A stretch of DNA of 64,000 nucleotides from Emergomyces orientalis (taxonomy: Eukaryota > Ascomycota > Eurotiomycetes > Onygenales > Ajellomycetaceae). Of this stretch, positions 48,100-59,300 are shown piece after piece. A program made the translations under genes and the position numbers. Each line of letters starts with the position of its first letter. Position 1 is the first letter of the stretch. The notes beneath the pieces were generated by a model. It saw nothing but the letters and a program-made list of their open reading frames with translations, was not told the DNA's origin and ran no database searches. Where the stretch lies: NCBI GenBank assembly GCA_002110485.1, contig MOWL01000024.1, positions 62,001 to 126,000 of the forward strand. Direction: 5' to 3'.

Positions 48100-51000
48100 T
48101 TAACATACGATACTCCATTCCAACCCAACATATGCGTCACTAATCACCTTAACCTTCACATTCAATTTCTCACTGCCCGACGCATTCCCTATATGCTTCC
48201 CTTTACCTTTACCCCTACCTTTGTCTTCACCTTTCGCACCAGAACCGTTACTTCCCATATCAATCTCATTACCACCAATGTGACTATCACCTCCATTCCA
48301 CCCCTCTGGAAACCTCACTTTAGCTCTTGCTACAACATTCCCCCTGTCTCCCCCTCTGGAAGCACCAGTCGAAGAAGACCAAGACACCCGCTTGAGCGCC
48401 AGGATATCCTCTCTCGACCCAGCACTCAAATCTGCATTGGAAGTAACAAGCACGAACCAGCCCTCCGTCTGCGGTTTCGGGAAATTCGGCGCGTAAATGC
48501 GGAATGACTGATCGTCACCTTGCTCTGTGGTTCTTCGCTGCGCACCGCGTGAAGGGATGGGCGGTTTGCGCGTCAGAAATACCGTCAAGCCCGCAGAAGA
48601 TTGGTCGGAGAGAGATATTGAGACGGCAGGGAGGAGGGAAAGGACCTTTGAGAACTGCGTGGATATTTGCGGGGATAAGTTGAGGGAGCGTGGGAGGATG
48701 GTGAGAGTTGATTTGGGGATGGAGAGCAGAGAGGGTAGAGTTGGTGGGAGATGCTTTCCAGCTGGTGTTTCGTTGTTTATTGTTGGCTCGATGCCGGGGA
48801 GAATTGAGAGGGGGTGGTCGTCTGGCCAGCGAGCGGATTTTATGCATTGGAGCAATGTCATCATCATGGTGCAGGCGTTGGGGTAGCCGAGCTCGGCAAG
48901 CAGGTCAATGCAGGCTTGGATGATTCGGATGCCTTGGTCGAGGACGGAGATTTGGTCGCCGACATAGTCCGTTATGGGCAGGTCGATGCGGGACATAAAT
49001 GCCTGAAGCAAGAGGAAGGCTTTGATGTGTGGATCCCACATGGGTAGCGAGGAACCCATTGCAGTGAGTGGGAGGGGGAGATTCTGCGCTAGCTCCGCGT
49101 TGATGAGGTCTTCGTTGTGGCGAACGGGGAGCTCGTCGAATTCCGTGGCAGAACACATCCAGCTGAGTGCATCGGCGAAGGTTGGGTTTGGTTTTGCGTG
49201 GGACATGACATATCGTATTGTTCTGTGAGAAAGATAGTAATAACTCATTATCTTGCCGAATGGCGTCGGGTCCACGTCACCTGTAGCAGAATCTAATAAG
49301 ACACACGAGGACTCTGCAAGTTCACCCAGGGATTTATCGACCAGCTCGATCATGAAATCGGACGCCATTTGCTGCGCTGCCATGGTGTTATGTTCTTCAG
49401 CGGAAATTTCAAGTCCGTAGTAGGAAGGGTTCTTATGCAAACGCCGGAAAAAGAAAGTCCAAGTTAGGTAGTCCAGAGCATCCTGTTTCGTTGTGATAGT
49501 ACCAGCAGAGACTTCTGCACCCAGATGGTCGTGAAGGACCTCATGGAGCGTGGACTCTACAGGGAAACCCGTGTGGAGGAAGTGCTTGTAGAAAGCCTTT
49601 TTGGAATCCTGTGTAAATATACGCGCGATACCTGAAGAATCAAACTGTGGGCGCCCAGCACGACCCAGCATCTGCAGAACGTCAGTAAGGTCCATATCTT
49701 TATAGCCTTCGATTTTTGCGTCAAAAAACTGTGTCCCTTTCACAACTACTAGATGCGCGGGAAGATTGACACCCCATGCGAGGGTACTGGTTGCAACGAG
49801 GATTTGGACTTTGTTATTGGCAAAGAGCTCTTCTGATAACTGCCTATCGGATTCAACGAGGCCAGCATGATGGAGCCCAATTCCAAAGCTGAGCGCCTCT
49901 TTAAGCGCGTCATCCTTGACGCGTGACAAGTTCAGTTGCAAGTCGTCTTCAGACATGTGCAGGAACCGGCGTGGATTGTCTTCCATGCCGCAGAAGTTGA
50001 TCAGATCCTTTGCTGTGAGACGTGTTTGTCTCCGAGATGCTACAAAGACAATCACGGGTTTTTCTGGAGAGTGGTTCTTTATCGCTAAGAAAGTAGGTCG
50101 GTTCATTGATTGCATCAGTGGACAAAAGCCGCGCTGCTCTGGGAAGCCGTCGATGAATATTTCCAGCGGAACAGGTCTGACGGAGTGGCGAAAGTTGAAA
50201 AGCCCTTCCTTCACGCCCAACCAATTTCCAAGATCAGTAGCGTTAGCACACGCGGTGGACATGCCAAGTAAGCGGACAGCTCCCTTAGATTGAGAGGCAA
50301 TGTAATTCATCCGGGAAACGATAATTTCCAAAATGGGTCCTCTATCACCACCGAGCAGGTGGATTTCGTCTATGATCACGAGGCTGACTTGACGGACATA
50401 TCCTCTTGTTTGCCAACTTCGAGAAATACCGTCCCATTTTTCAGGTGTGGTGATAATGATATCCGCATCGCGGATGGTTCTCGTATCTGGCGTATTGTCA
50501 CCGGTCAGTTCAACTAATCTCAGACCCATAGGCGCAGTCAAACGACGTCGCCAGTCGTGCACTCGCTCTCGAACCAGGGCTTTCATAGGTGCGATGTAGA
50601 CGACCTTGGAGCCTGGCTTCTCGCGAAAGGCCCACCACATTGCGAGTTCTGCTGCCACAGTTTTCCCACTTCCTGTTGGCGAACCGAGGAGAACATTGGA
50701 GGACGTATGATAAAGGGTATGGAATATTTGCGTCTGCATAGGGTTGAAAAACTGAAACCTTTGCGCGTATATCTCTTCGAGAATCGGGTTTTTAAGCGCG
50801 GACACCGGGAGGGGTTGTAGATCAAGTAAATCCGTATAGACACTCTCCGTGTCCGGCCGGATTAGATGCTGGAATGAGACGGGAGTAACGGTCTCTGCAC
50901 CGAGCCATCGATCAGAGATTGCGCGGACATATATCTGGTTAGGCAGCGGATCAGAAAGAGGAATTGTGAAATTCAACTCGTGGTTATCGTTGAGTTTCTT

Positions 51001-54000
51001 CCGACTCAAAATGAAATACTCGTGGTGATAAATCTCGGATGTTTCCGAGTTCTCAACCCAGATCCAGTACGGCTCGGAGGTGCCATGGTGTCTGTCATTC
51101 CAGCGGAACTCAGGATACAGATAAAGACGAACACGAAGAACGTCACGATTTAGCGGAGCGATCTCGGTCTCCACGCTTAGCGTTGGAAAGTTATCTAACA
51201 GCTTTGAGATGGTATTACCCATGCGATTGTTATGGACGAGCTGTCCAATTTCAGCTGGTTCCATATCCCTTAACGATTCGATAGACGACGCGGGGAATTT
51301 TTCATCCAGATTCCTCAGTATCGGGTGGGGTAGGTCGAATTGGTGGAAGGGGTGTTGAAAAGGCCATATTTGCTTCTCGATCGATTTGCAGGTCGACAAC
51401 AGGACGTGGCATTGGTATCCCCAACGTCGATTCAACGCAACCATGAACAAAGCACGACAGATGCGCGCGGCATTTTGAGCTACATAGGCCGAATCGGAAA
51501 CAAGCGCGAAATCTTCGATCCTAGCCCGAGAAATGTAGGATTGAAGTAAAATATTGGTCTTCACATGCGCGGTGTCATTCGTCCCTTCAACTTCCGTTTT
51601 CAATGCCTCTAAACGAAGTCTGTCAAGTTCTTTGAATTCATTTTCTCGGGATTGGATATTGTCAAACTCCCCGCTCATACTAATCATTTTCATCACATCC
51701 GCATCGCTGGCCATGGGTTTCATCATGGCATTAAATATTTCCACGCTTGTTTGCAACACATAGTATTGGCTAGCAATCCTTCCAACATCTTTAGCACGTA
51801 GCTCTTCAGTTCGCTCGTTAAATATAACCATCTGGCTCTGCTGCAGGGTCCGCGCGGCTTTGATAATCAGATCTCGCCTTCTGAGGACGAGTTGAGGATC
51901 GTCCCGAATTTCAGCCCAGTCGATACCGTAGCTGTGGGGGTTCCGGCGCATGCGTACGAAGAGATACGAATATCCAAGCCATTGGACGCCCTCAGGAACA
52001 GACGTCACAGTCCCAAGAGAGATCTCTGCATTCAAGTTGTCAACCAGTTTGCGCGAGAATCGCGACTCTATGGGTTCTTGGGAAGTTACAGCAGACAAGT
52101 AATGTTGCAATTTGTTATGCGTTGTGCAAATGAATCCAATACCAGTGTCTTGGAACTGAGGACGACCAGCTCGTCCGAATATTTGCAGAACATCTAAAAT
52201 ACCAAGGTCGATGAATTTTCCTTCCTGAGCGCTGTATAGTTGAGTTCCCTTGATAACGACAGCGGCAGCCGGAAGATTGACACCCCAGGCAAGAGTCGCT
52301 GTGCAACAGAGAACCTTTAGGATACCCTCAGAAAAGAGACGTTCCATGAGGTTGCGATCAGATCTAGCCATCCCTGCGTGGTGGGTTCCAAGGCCCTTAG
52401 GAACGAGATCGCGAAGTTCCCGACCACGACTTGTCTTCATATCTCGTAGCGCTTGCGAGTAGTTTTCGTGTTCCAAGGGGCTAAATAGGTCCGCACACTG
52501 GTTTTCAACAGCCATTTGATACAGAAGCCGTGCAGCGTTGACAGTTTCTTTCCGAGAATGAACAAAGACCATAACTTGATGGCCCCTTTCAAGCATATCC
52601 CGGACCTTCTCAAAGCAGACAATATCTAGGTTTTCTCTGGATTTTTTGGTGCCCGGGTCCCCCTTTACGCCAATAAAATGTTGTTCAAGGGGCACGGGCC
52701 GGAACGAGGCATCAAAGTAGAATAATCCTGCCATCCGATTGACTTTGAGGAAATCTGCGACATCGATATAGTTTGGCAGTGTAGCAGATAGTCCTACTAT
52801 ACGAATGAGTGACTGCGTACTCTCAACTTGTCGCTGGGTCCTTGCAACAAGAGACTCTATCACAGCCCCCCGTTCGTCATGCAACATGTGGACCTCATCG
52901 ATGATTAACAAACGAACTTTTTGGACGAGTTCCGTATCTCCAGTCCCCTTGCGGGTTACGACATCCCATTTCTCGGGGGTAGTAACAATGATCTGAGTCT
53001 GTACGATTTCCTTTTTGGATAACTGCATATCTCCAGTTAGCTCGCGAACCTCTATCCCAAGCCACGCCAGGCGCTTCCCCAACTTTTCCGTTACTTCTGC
53101 AGCCAGAGCTTTCATAGGAGCGACGTAGACAATTTTGAATTCGTCAGTCATCACAGCAAACTCTGTGGCATCATGGTTCTCTAGAGGGTTAGGGATGGTA
53201 TTTTTCGCAATCACATTCAGAATAGTCAGCATCGCAGCATCTGTTTTACCAGCTCCGGTGGGTGCACATATAAGCATATTTTCATTCGTCTTGTAGGCAA
53301 CAGGGTAGAGCAGGCTCTGCATTCGGTTTAGTGACTTGTATCCCCTGAAGGTACTCCGACACAGTCCATCCATGTCTGAAACGGCGACCAACTTCCGGCC
53401 CACGCCAAGGGTCCCGACTTTGGCGGCTGGAATGGCATACTCTGTGTATCTTGGTTCTTCGATGTGACTAGTACCAACAGGAACGCCATATTTTCTTCCA
53501 TTGACCGAGAGGGTATTCCCAGCCTGATGCGCCTTGTATACATGTGGATAGATAGGACCCTCGCGGTCCTGTTTCGGTGCCAACCTTGTGTGCTTATGCT
53601 CATAATCCTGCTGCCGTAGGGACTCCTCCCGCTGACTTTTCGTCTGCAATCGACTGAATATATCGTCGCCAGCATCCAAACCTTTCGCTGAGGTTAATTG
53701 ATCTCGATGGGCAATGAGGTCAATGACAAAGTCCAAATCGTCGAAGCCTACGATTTCAGTTAACGATATCTGCAATTCGTCAGGCGAGGCGTCTGCAACC
53801 AGCACCGAGATAAGTTGTTGCTGAAGTTCGGAGGCATTGAGGCTAGCATTCCGATTTGCAACTGCATGGCATTTGAGGGCAAGCCACTCGCGGTTGTACA
53901 ATCCATTTTGTTCCGAGATTTCCTGTCCATTCACTCTGCCACTCGCCATCGGTTCAGAAGAATCACTTGTTCTATCATCATCGTCATCCTCGCTTATAAT

Positions 54001-54180
54001 ATCCCACAAATCTTCAACCGACTCAGGCGCCGACGAAAATTCATCGTCGTCGAGGATGAGATCTTGCCGATAGGATACTGAGTCTCCAGTTTTGGGGAGT
54101 TTTAGGTCTGCCATAGCTTGTCTCATGGCGGCCAGCTGAGAGAGCCATTGTGACTCCGCTAATTGGGTTGCGGGTGACAT
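48100..54180 (-). CDS. slh1: Slh1/ASCC3-type Ski2-like RNA helicase
   Basis: A 2026-aa, single-exon protein with two helicase cassettes. Slh1 (human ASCC3) is the motor of the ribosome quality-control trigger complex that splits collided ribosomes. Cassette 1 has APTGAGKT at residues 306-313, DEVH at 428-431 and GLSATLPN; cassette 2 has GSPTGSGKT near residue 1150 and DEIH. Each is followed by a QIFGRAGRPQF- or QMLGRAGRPQF-type motif VI and a Sec63-like region. In cassette 2 the usual SAT motif reads STACANATDLG, a normal sign of the degenerate second half. The sequence NRMQSLLYPVAYKTNENMLI matches Slh1 better than the spliceosomal Brr2. The N-terminus is acidic (WDIISEDDDDD). ATG 54180 is the first in frame. 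Confidence 0.92.
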   Translation of the reverse strand: MSPATQLAESQWLSQLAAMRQAMADLKLPKTGDSVSYRQDLILDDDEFSSAPESVEDLWDIISEDDDDDRTSDSSEPMASGRVNGQEISEQNGLYNREWLALKCHAVANRNASLNASELQQQLISVLVADASPDELQISLTEIVGFDDLDFVIDLIAHRDQLTSAKGLDAGDDIFSRLQTKSQREESLRQQDYEHKHTRLAPKQDREGPIYPHVYKAHQAGNTLSVNGRKYGVPVGTSHIEEPRYTEYAIPAAKVGTLGVGRKLVAVSDMDGLCRSTFRGYKSLNRMQSLLYPVAYKTNENMLICAPTGAGKTDAAMLTILNVIAKNTIPNPLENHDATEFAVMTDEFKIVYVAPMKALAAEVTEKLGKRLAWLGIEVRELTGDMQLSKKEIVQTQIIVTTPEKWDVVTRKGTGDTELVQKVRLLIIDEVHMLHDERGAVIESLVARTQRQVESTQSLIRIVGLSATLPNYIDVADFLKVNRMAGLFYFDASFRPVPLEQHFIGVKGDPGTKKSRENLDIVCFEKVRDMLERGHQVMVFVHSRKETVNAARLLYQMAVENQCADLFSPLEHENYSQALRDMKTSRGRELRDLVPKGLGTHHAGMARSDRNLMERLFSEGILKVLCCTATLAWGVNLPAAAVVIKGTQLYSAQEGKFIDLGILDVLQIFGRAGRPQFQDTGIGFICTTHNKLQHYLSAVTSQEPIESRFSRKLVDNLNAEISLGTVTSVPEGVQWLGYSYLFVRMRRNPHSYGIDWAEIRDDPQLVLRRRDLIIKAARTLQQSQMVIFNERTEELRAKDVGRIASQYYVLQTSVEIFNAMMKPMASDADVMKMISMSGEFDNIQSRENEFKELDRLRLEALKTEVEGTNDTAHVKTNILLQSYISRARIEDFALVSDSAYVAQNAARICRALFMVALNRRWGYQCHVLLSTCKSIEKQIWPFQHPFHQFDLPHPILRNLDEKFPASSIESLRDMEPAEIGQLVHNNRMGNTISKLLDNFPTLSVETEIAPLNRDVLRVRLYLYPEFRWNDRHHGTSEPYWIWVENSETSEIYHHEYFILSRKKLNDNHELNFTIPLSDPLPNQIYVRAISDRWLGAETVTPVSFQHLIRPDTESVYTDLLDLQPLPVSALKNPILEEIYAQRFQFFNPMQTQIFHTLYHTSSNVLLGSPTGSGKTVAAELAMWWAFREKPGSKVVYIAPMKALVRERVHDWRRRLTAPMGLRLVELTGDNTPDTRTIRDADIIITTPEKWDGISRSWQTRGYVRQVSLVIIDEIHLLGGDRGPILEIIVSRMNYIASQSKGAVRLLGMSTACANATDLGNWLGVKEGLFNFRHSVRPVPLEIFIDGFPEQRGFCPLMQSMNRPTFLAIKNHSPEKPVIVFVASRRQTRLTAKDLINFCGMEDNPRRFLHMSEDDLQLNLSRVKDDALKEALSFGIGLHHAGLVESDRQLSEELFANNKVQILVATSTLAWGVNLPAHLVVVKGTQFFDAKIEGYKDMDLTDVLQMLGRAGRPQFDSSGIARIFTQDSKKAFYKHFLHTGFPVESTLHEVLHDHLGAEVSAGTITTKQDALDYLTWTFFFRRLHKNPSYYGLEISAEEHNTMAAQQMASDFMIELVDKSLGELAESSCVLLDSATGDVDPTPFGKIMSYYYLSHRTIRYVMSHAKPNPTFADALSWMCSATEFDELPVRHNEDLINAELAQNLPLPLTAMGSSLPMWDPHIKAFLLLQAFMSRIDLPITDYVGDQISVLDQGIRIIQACIDLLAELGYPNACTMMMTLLQCIKSARWPDDHPLSILPGIEPTINNETPAGKHLPPTLPSLLSIPKSTLTILPRSLNLSPQISTQFSKVLSLLPAVSISLSDQSSAGLTVFLTRKPPIPSRGAQRRTTEQGDDQSFRIYAPNFPKPQTEGWFVLVTSNADLSAGSREDILALKRVSWSSSTGASRGGDRGNVVARAKVRFPEGWNGGDSHIGGNEIDMGSNGSGAKGEDKGRGKGKGKHIGNASGSEKLNVKVKVISDAYVGLEWSIVC

Positions 54181-54779
54181 TTTTGTCTTTTGGTTGATGC
54201 GCGATTGAGAAGGTCAGTGGTGGGAAGGAAAGGCGTAACTCTGTGGTGATCGGTATTGCGTCTCTGTGGCTATTTAACACTGCAAAACAATCCCGCCCCC
54301 AAAAATGAATGGTCGCGAAGAGCTGGGATAGAGATATGCTCTCCTCTATGGTATGAATTTGATATGGAGCAAATATCAATAAACATCGCCCTAGACCGAG
54401 CAAGGTTAGTCGCAAGCGGAATAGCCGCCATCCCCGCGCAGCCTGGCGGCTGTAGCTTGGCGACAGCCTGAAAACGGCAAAAAGTGGCGAGAAAGAACAA
54501 CGTTGCCGCTTCAACATCAGACAAACCAGCTTCCTGGCCCCTGATATCAAGTATATCTAACGACCTTTCTTGGTACCAGCTAGAGACTCTACAGAAGCAG
54601 ACCCTTTCCTGGGTTGCTGTACATACACTCTCTGTTTTTGTTTTTTTTTCAAATCAAGCCAGACAACAAAGCCCCGTATATCGCCATCCTGAACATACCC
54701 CCTGACAACAATATCTCCTCCTTGGCACCCTTACATACTTTTCAATCGTGGATGGGAACGGCGTCATAACACCGCAGCC
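54181..54779. promoter_or_regulatory. Divergent promoter region of slh1 and the YKT6-like gene
   Basis: 599 bases between two ATGs facing away from each other. Short open stretches occur but none is supported as a gene. Confidence 0.45.
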
Positions 54780-55698
54780 ATGAGCACAACTAATCCTTTT
54801 ATCTATGTTGGGGTATGTTGCGCCCTAGCCCAGCCTGCCCCTATTGGAAGACCTTGCTAAACAATGCCCTTGTTCGCCCACATAGTTCTTCCGAACTTAC
54901 CGTGAACCCGGCTACAATATGGATCCAAGGAAGCCTCCTGTCGAGCTCTATGGTGCAGATTCCATTTACAATTCACTAATGACCAGCTTTGTCAGGAAAA
55001 GGTGAGCAGCGAGATTCCGCCAGCCTGTTGTCTAATATTCCGTACCTCACAGCATTCAACTGTTCTAAGTTCTGACGCCATTCGCCCCTCCTTGCAGCCA
55101 GCTTGAATTGATCGCTTTTACCGCCAAAGAGCTCTGCAAAAATATACAGCCCAATGTTATTACCAAAATCACCGAAAAGATTGGGACGATATACTTCCTC
55201 GACCCTGGTAACGGCGTTGCCACCTTCCTCGTCACTTCCGCTGATTATGAGAACCTTCCCACTGATCCTAGTGACACCGGCCTTGATCGTAAGGACTCTC
55301 CAGCGGAAATCATAGTGAAATACGTTCGCCGGAAGCTGGAAAGCAAGATAGGCGTGGACTTCCCTCTGACACTGAAATCTAAAGATGAAGTGGACCCGAA
55401 GGATTCCCGGAAACAAGAGGAGCTTATTACACTAGCAAAGAACGAATTGAGTGCGTATCTTATTCGCGCTAACCAGGAACCAAAAAACGTTCGCAAAATA
55501 ACGCTGGATGATCGGATTACGGGAATCCAGGATCAGCTCGATGATGTAAAGAGAGTGATGCACAAGACTATTGACGAGGCTTTGAAGAAGGGAGAAAAGC
55601 TGGATAGTCTGATCGCCAAGAGTGATAATTTGAGCATGCAGAGTAAAGCTTTTGCTACTCAAGCCAAGAAACAGAATTCATGCTGTGTGGTGATGTAG
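54780..55698 (+). CDS. YKT6-like prenylated R-SNARE, divergent paralogue
   Basis: A vesicle-fusion SNARE candidate of 249 aa. Three exons: 54780-54812, 54886-55001, 55098-55698. The C-terminus has a SNARE coiled coil (DRITGIQDQLDDVKRVMHK to SDNLSMQSKAF) and ends KKQNSCCVVM, giving a CVVM farnesylation box preceded by a second Cys for palmitoylation, exactly as in Ykt6. The N-terminal part (about 170 residues) should be a longin-like domain but matches canonical Ykt6 poorly (FFRTYREPGYNMDPRKPP) and the protein is about 50 residues longer. The ionic zero-layer residue, Arg in Ykt6 (LQRGEK), is Lys214 here (LKKGEK). It is therefore more likely a second, diverged paralogue than the main Ykt6. Confidence 0.82.
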
Positions 55699-56358
55699 GG
55701 TGTTGGCGTTGGTGCCTATACCCTTCAAAGCGGCTCAGGGAATGGATGCATGGCGGGCAAATATCCGGGACTGGGGGCTGTAGGTCGTCTCTTGCTACAT
55801 TCCTTTAATCTAGTTTCCTTTATGTTGTTATCTTTTAGGCGTTCAGTCTTCCACAAACCTCATTTCACATGAACACCCAATCCCTCTTTTGTTTTTGGCT
55901 TTCTGCATGAATCGTGACCTGACTTCCGGATTTATATTCTCTACTGTTCATCTTTCACTTAGCAAACTCACATATTGAATTTCATACCTAATGACTGCCC
56001 TTCAAACCAATATGTCCCCTCCCCACTGTTATTTTTAGTTGTTGTTTTTGGCGTAATTTCCTTGCTATTGAACATTCATAATAAATAGAGGTTTCTATCC
56101 AAACTTAAACTTCTAACCTACATTGCGAAAATATAATGGATATGTTTCAATACCAGGCGGTTTATTGCTTTTCATCGAGACAACCAAATTATACTCTGTT
56201 GTGTTGAGCCAGTCGTGCAAAGTCGATATACTTTGTACTATCATAAAAAGGTAATGATGTTGACTAGGAATGATGCTAATGCAGCCCCCCCCCTTCACCC
56301 AGACAAGTAAGGTCAGTAGTCCAAACTAATAATCAGACCCCGTGAAGCGGAAGCTCAT
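55699..56358. other. Convergent intergenic region
   Basis: 3' ends of the YKT6-like gene and the large NLR-like gene. No supported gene. Confidence 0.5.
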
Positions 56359-59300
56359 CTAATTTATCCGTGTCGTCACAGAAGCCATGTTATCAGTCTT
56401 TTTTTCGACCATACTTGTGACAGAAAATGGCGAAGGGTTCAAATCCAAAACCTCAACCACGTCTTCAACCCTGTCCACATACTCCAGGCCACCCTTGATA
56501 ACAGCAAGCTCAACCCCTCGAACTAGGACAACATCGCCCGTTACGGTGACAGCATAACGAACACGACTCTCGTGAATCCAGTCCCTGGGAATGAAAAAAT
56601 GGCGCTGGTAGGGCCCCTGGATGTTCTCCAATTGCGCAGAACAGACCCATCCATCTTTATTGCAAAAGATGAGCTTCGATTCCCAAATCCCGAGTACCAG
56701 ATAGATTACTTCCGTTAGAGCAATAGGCGCTATCCGGGGCAGTAAAACCTCGCGTAGGCCGTTTTCGACTTTGAGAAATGACCAGTCGAAACAATACGCG
56801 TGTTGCAGATTATCCCCCTTCATGTTCCTTAACTGGACAAACATTTGACTCCCGTATATACCATAGAAATCTGTAGGTGAGGTTGAAAGGGGGCAAAGGT
56901 CAACGTTGAGGTGAACGCAAGTGAGCAGTGTCAGGTCACTCCAGGTGTGGATGTTTATGGCACTCCTTCCACTCCCCAGACCTTCGTCCATACCAATTAT
57001 GTAGAGCGGTGAGAATGGGTGTTGGATCCATCGTACCCGACCTAATTCTTTGTTCACCTGTATTTGTCCGTCAAGAGATATGAGGTAAGATCTCTTCTGA
57101 GTCGCAAAAAGGCATTTCCCGTCGGCCGGATTGATTAAAAGTTGGCATGTTTCAAAGAGGTCGTATGGGAGTTTGACCAAGAAGCCTCCCTTTCTTTCAG
57201 CCTCCCAGCCATCCTTTTCCCATTGTGAGGTCTTCTTCAATTTGGTAGACACCAACCAGCCATTTCTAAAATCTTTCGTATGGAAGGCTGTAAGGACATC
57301 ACCGTCCGGCCACCAGCCAATGGCAGGGACAACATTGTCACCGATTTCGTAGAACGGCCGCACCAGGTTTCCAGTGTCCAACTCGTACATGAGAACGGAG
57401 GCACCGTTGGTGCCGCAAAATGCAAATTTCCCTGTTGGATCAACGGCCATGGAGCAAATCCAAAGCAGCCCCTTCGCGACCACGGACTCAACAGTGGGTT
57501 TGCTCCAGGCGACGCCTGGTTGTCGTTGCTGGGTTAGCACTGCCGGCTCCCAAACGTTACAATAGCGTTCATTGAACTCAAAAAAATGAAGATTGTCGTT
57601 GCCGAAGATGATGGAGCTATAATTCAAGTATTCCGTGGTAATATAGTATAGCACATTTAGCGTCTTGAATTCATAAACGACGATATCGCGCCCGTTACAT
57701 GCACGCAAGAGTACATGGCCATCTGGACTAGGCGAGAGGCATCTGACACCCTTCGCAACCGGAACTGTTTCGAAGATCTGGTCGGTATAGGGGTTGAGAA
57801 TAAGGAGTTCCCCATCCGGGTCCGAATTGTAATATACTGCGAGAAGCTCACAGTTGGGGTCTGGGTTGAAAAGAAGACACCGGGCGTCCATTTCACCGCT
57901 TTCTTTTCCGCAATTTCCGAGGTATGTCCCTTCTTCGAGGTCCCAAAGTGTGATGGGCCAACATTTGTTGTAACCTACAAGCCTGCGGTAAGCAATAGCC
58001 AGCGTTTTCCGATCAGGCGACATGGACACGTAAGAAATATTTCCTCGCTTTACAGGCGCCTTATCTCCTCTGAGGCCGCAAAATGGCCGAGCGGGTTGGG
58101 AAGATCCGTCAGTCAGACTCCAAGATGAAACGCAGTTGCCACGCCGCCAGACAGCTAAAAGAGAATTTTCGTAGAAGCTAAGCCAAGAGAGATCCTCAAC
58201 GAGATTAAATTGGTAGATAAGTTCTCCATTACGAACATTCCAGATCCTGACACTGCCGTGGTCCACTGTAGGACGTGAGTGTGATGCCAACAGATCTGTT
58301 CCAGCATTGAACACCAGATTCTCCAAAAATTGTTGGCCGTGATCAAGAACTCTGTACTGCTGGTAAGTAGTTGCGTCGTATAGCACGATTAATCCGGACT
58401 TAAAACCAACAGCGAAATACTCGTCTCCATGGCCTATAGCTGTCCCTCTAGTGCCGCCGGTGAACTTAATACAGCAAAATAGGTCATCCCACTTAGCGTT
58501 CGCATTTCCAACTACAGAGAGTATGTTGTTTCTGGTGGCAGATGGTTGGTACGCTTTCGATTCCTTAGGGCAGGATGGAAATATCATGTCATAGATCATC
58601 ACCCGCCAGTGCAAGATAAGAAACCCTAATTGTATTACCATTAGGTAAAAGTTCGTCATCCGATCCCAAAGACTCGTTTTATTGGCTTCGCACTGATACG
58701 CCTTTAGACGCTCTATGGTACTCAAATTTCCAAAAATGGGCGGCCCAGTTTCACCAATCGCTGCTTTGTATACAGAAGATTCCATCGGGCAAAATGGGAA
58801 AATTACCCGGTGGATCGCGGAGGGCGAGCTCAAAATAGGGTCACCGAATTTCGTAGGGATCCTGATGAGGTCTCTTGTCCAGCCATGGATAGCTTGTCTT
58901 CTGCTTTCTTCTAGAGGCCGAACCTCTAAAAGCTTTTCAAGATACGTGTTAAGGTTCCTCGAGGCATTGAACAGCGGTGTGAAGTCCTCGTTCTCGGCAA
59001 TGGCCTGAATCCAGGAGAGTACATTCTTGCTCAGAAATTTCTCCAGAAGGTCAAGGACATCATCCGCAACGGGGCTGGAATGAATGAGGTGGTCAGAAAA
59101 TGAGCGAACCGCGTATATGCCAAATTCAGATCTGATTTTACGTGCGAATGAAGCACGAGTACGCTTGCGAGGAGGGGGAGGTTCCATCTCTGAGCTCGTA
59201 AGGTATATAAGGCACGTTTTAGCTATGCGGGTATGTGTTTCTTGCACATCGACCGCGAATTCAGACTGCAGCCCTGTTTTCACGAGGAATTCTCTGGCTG

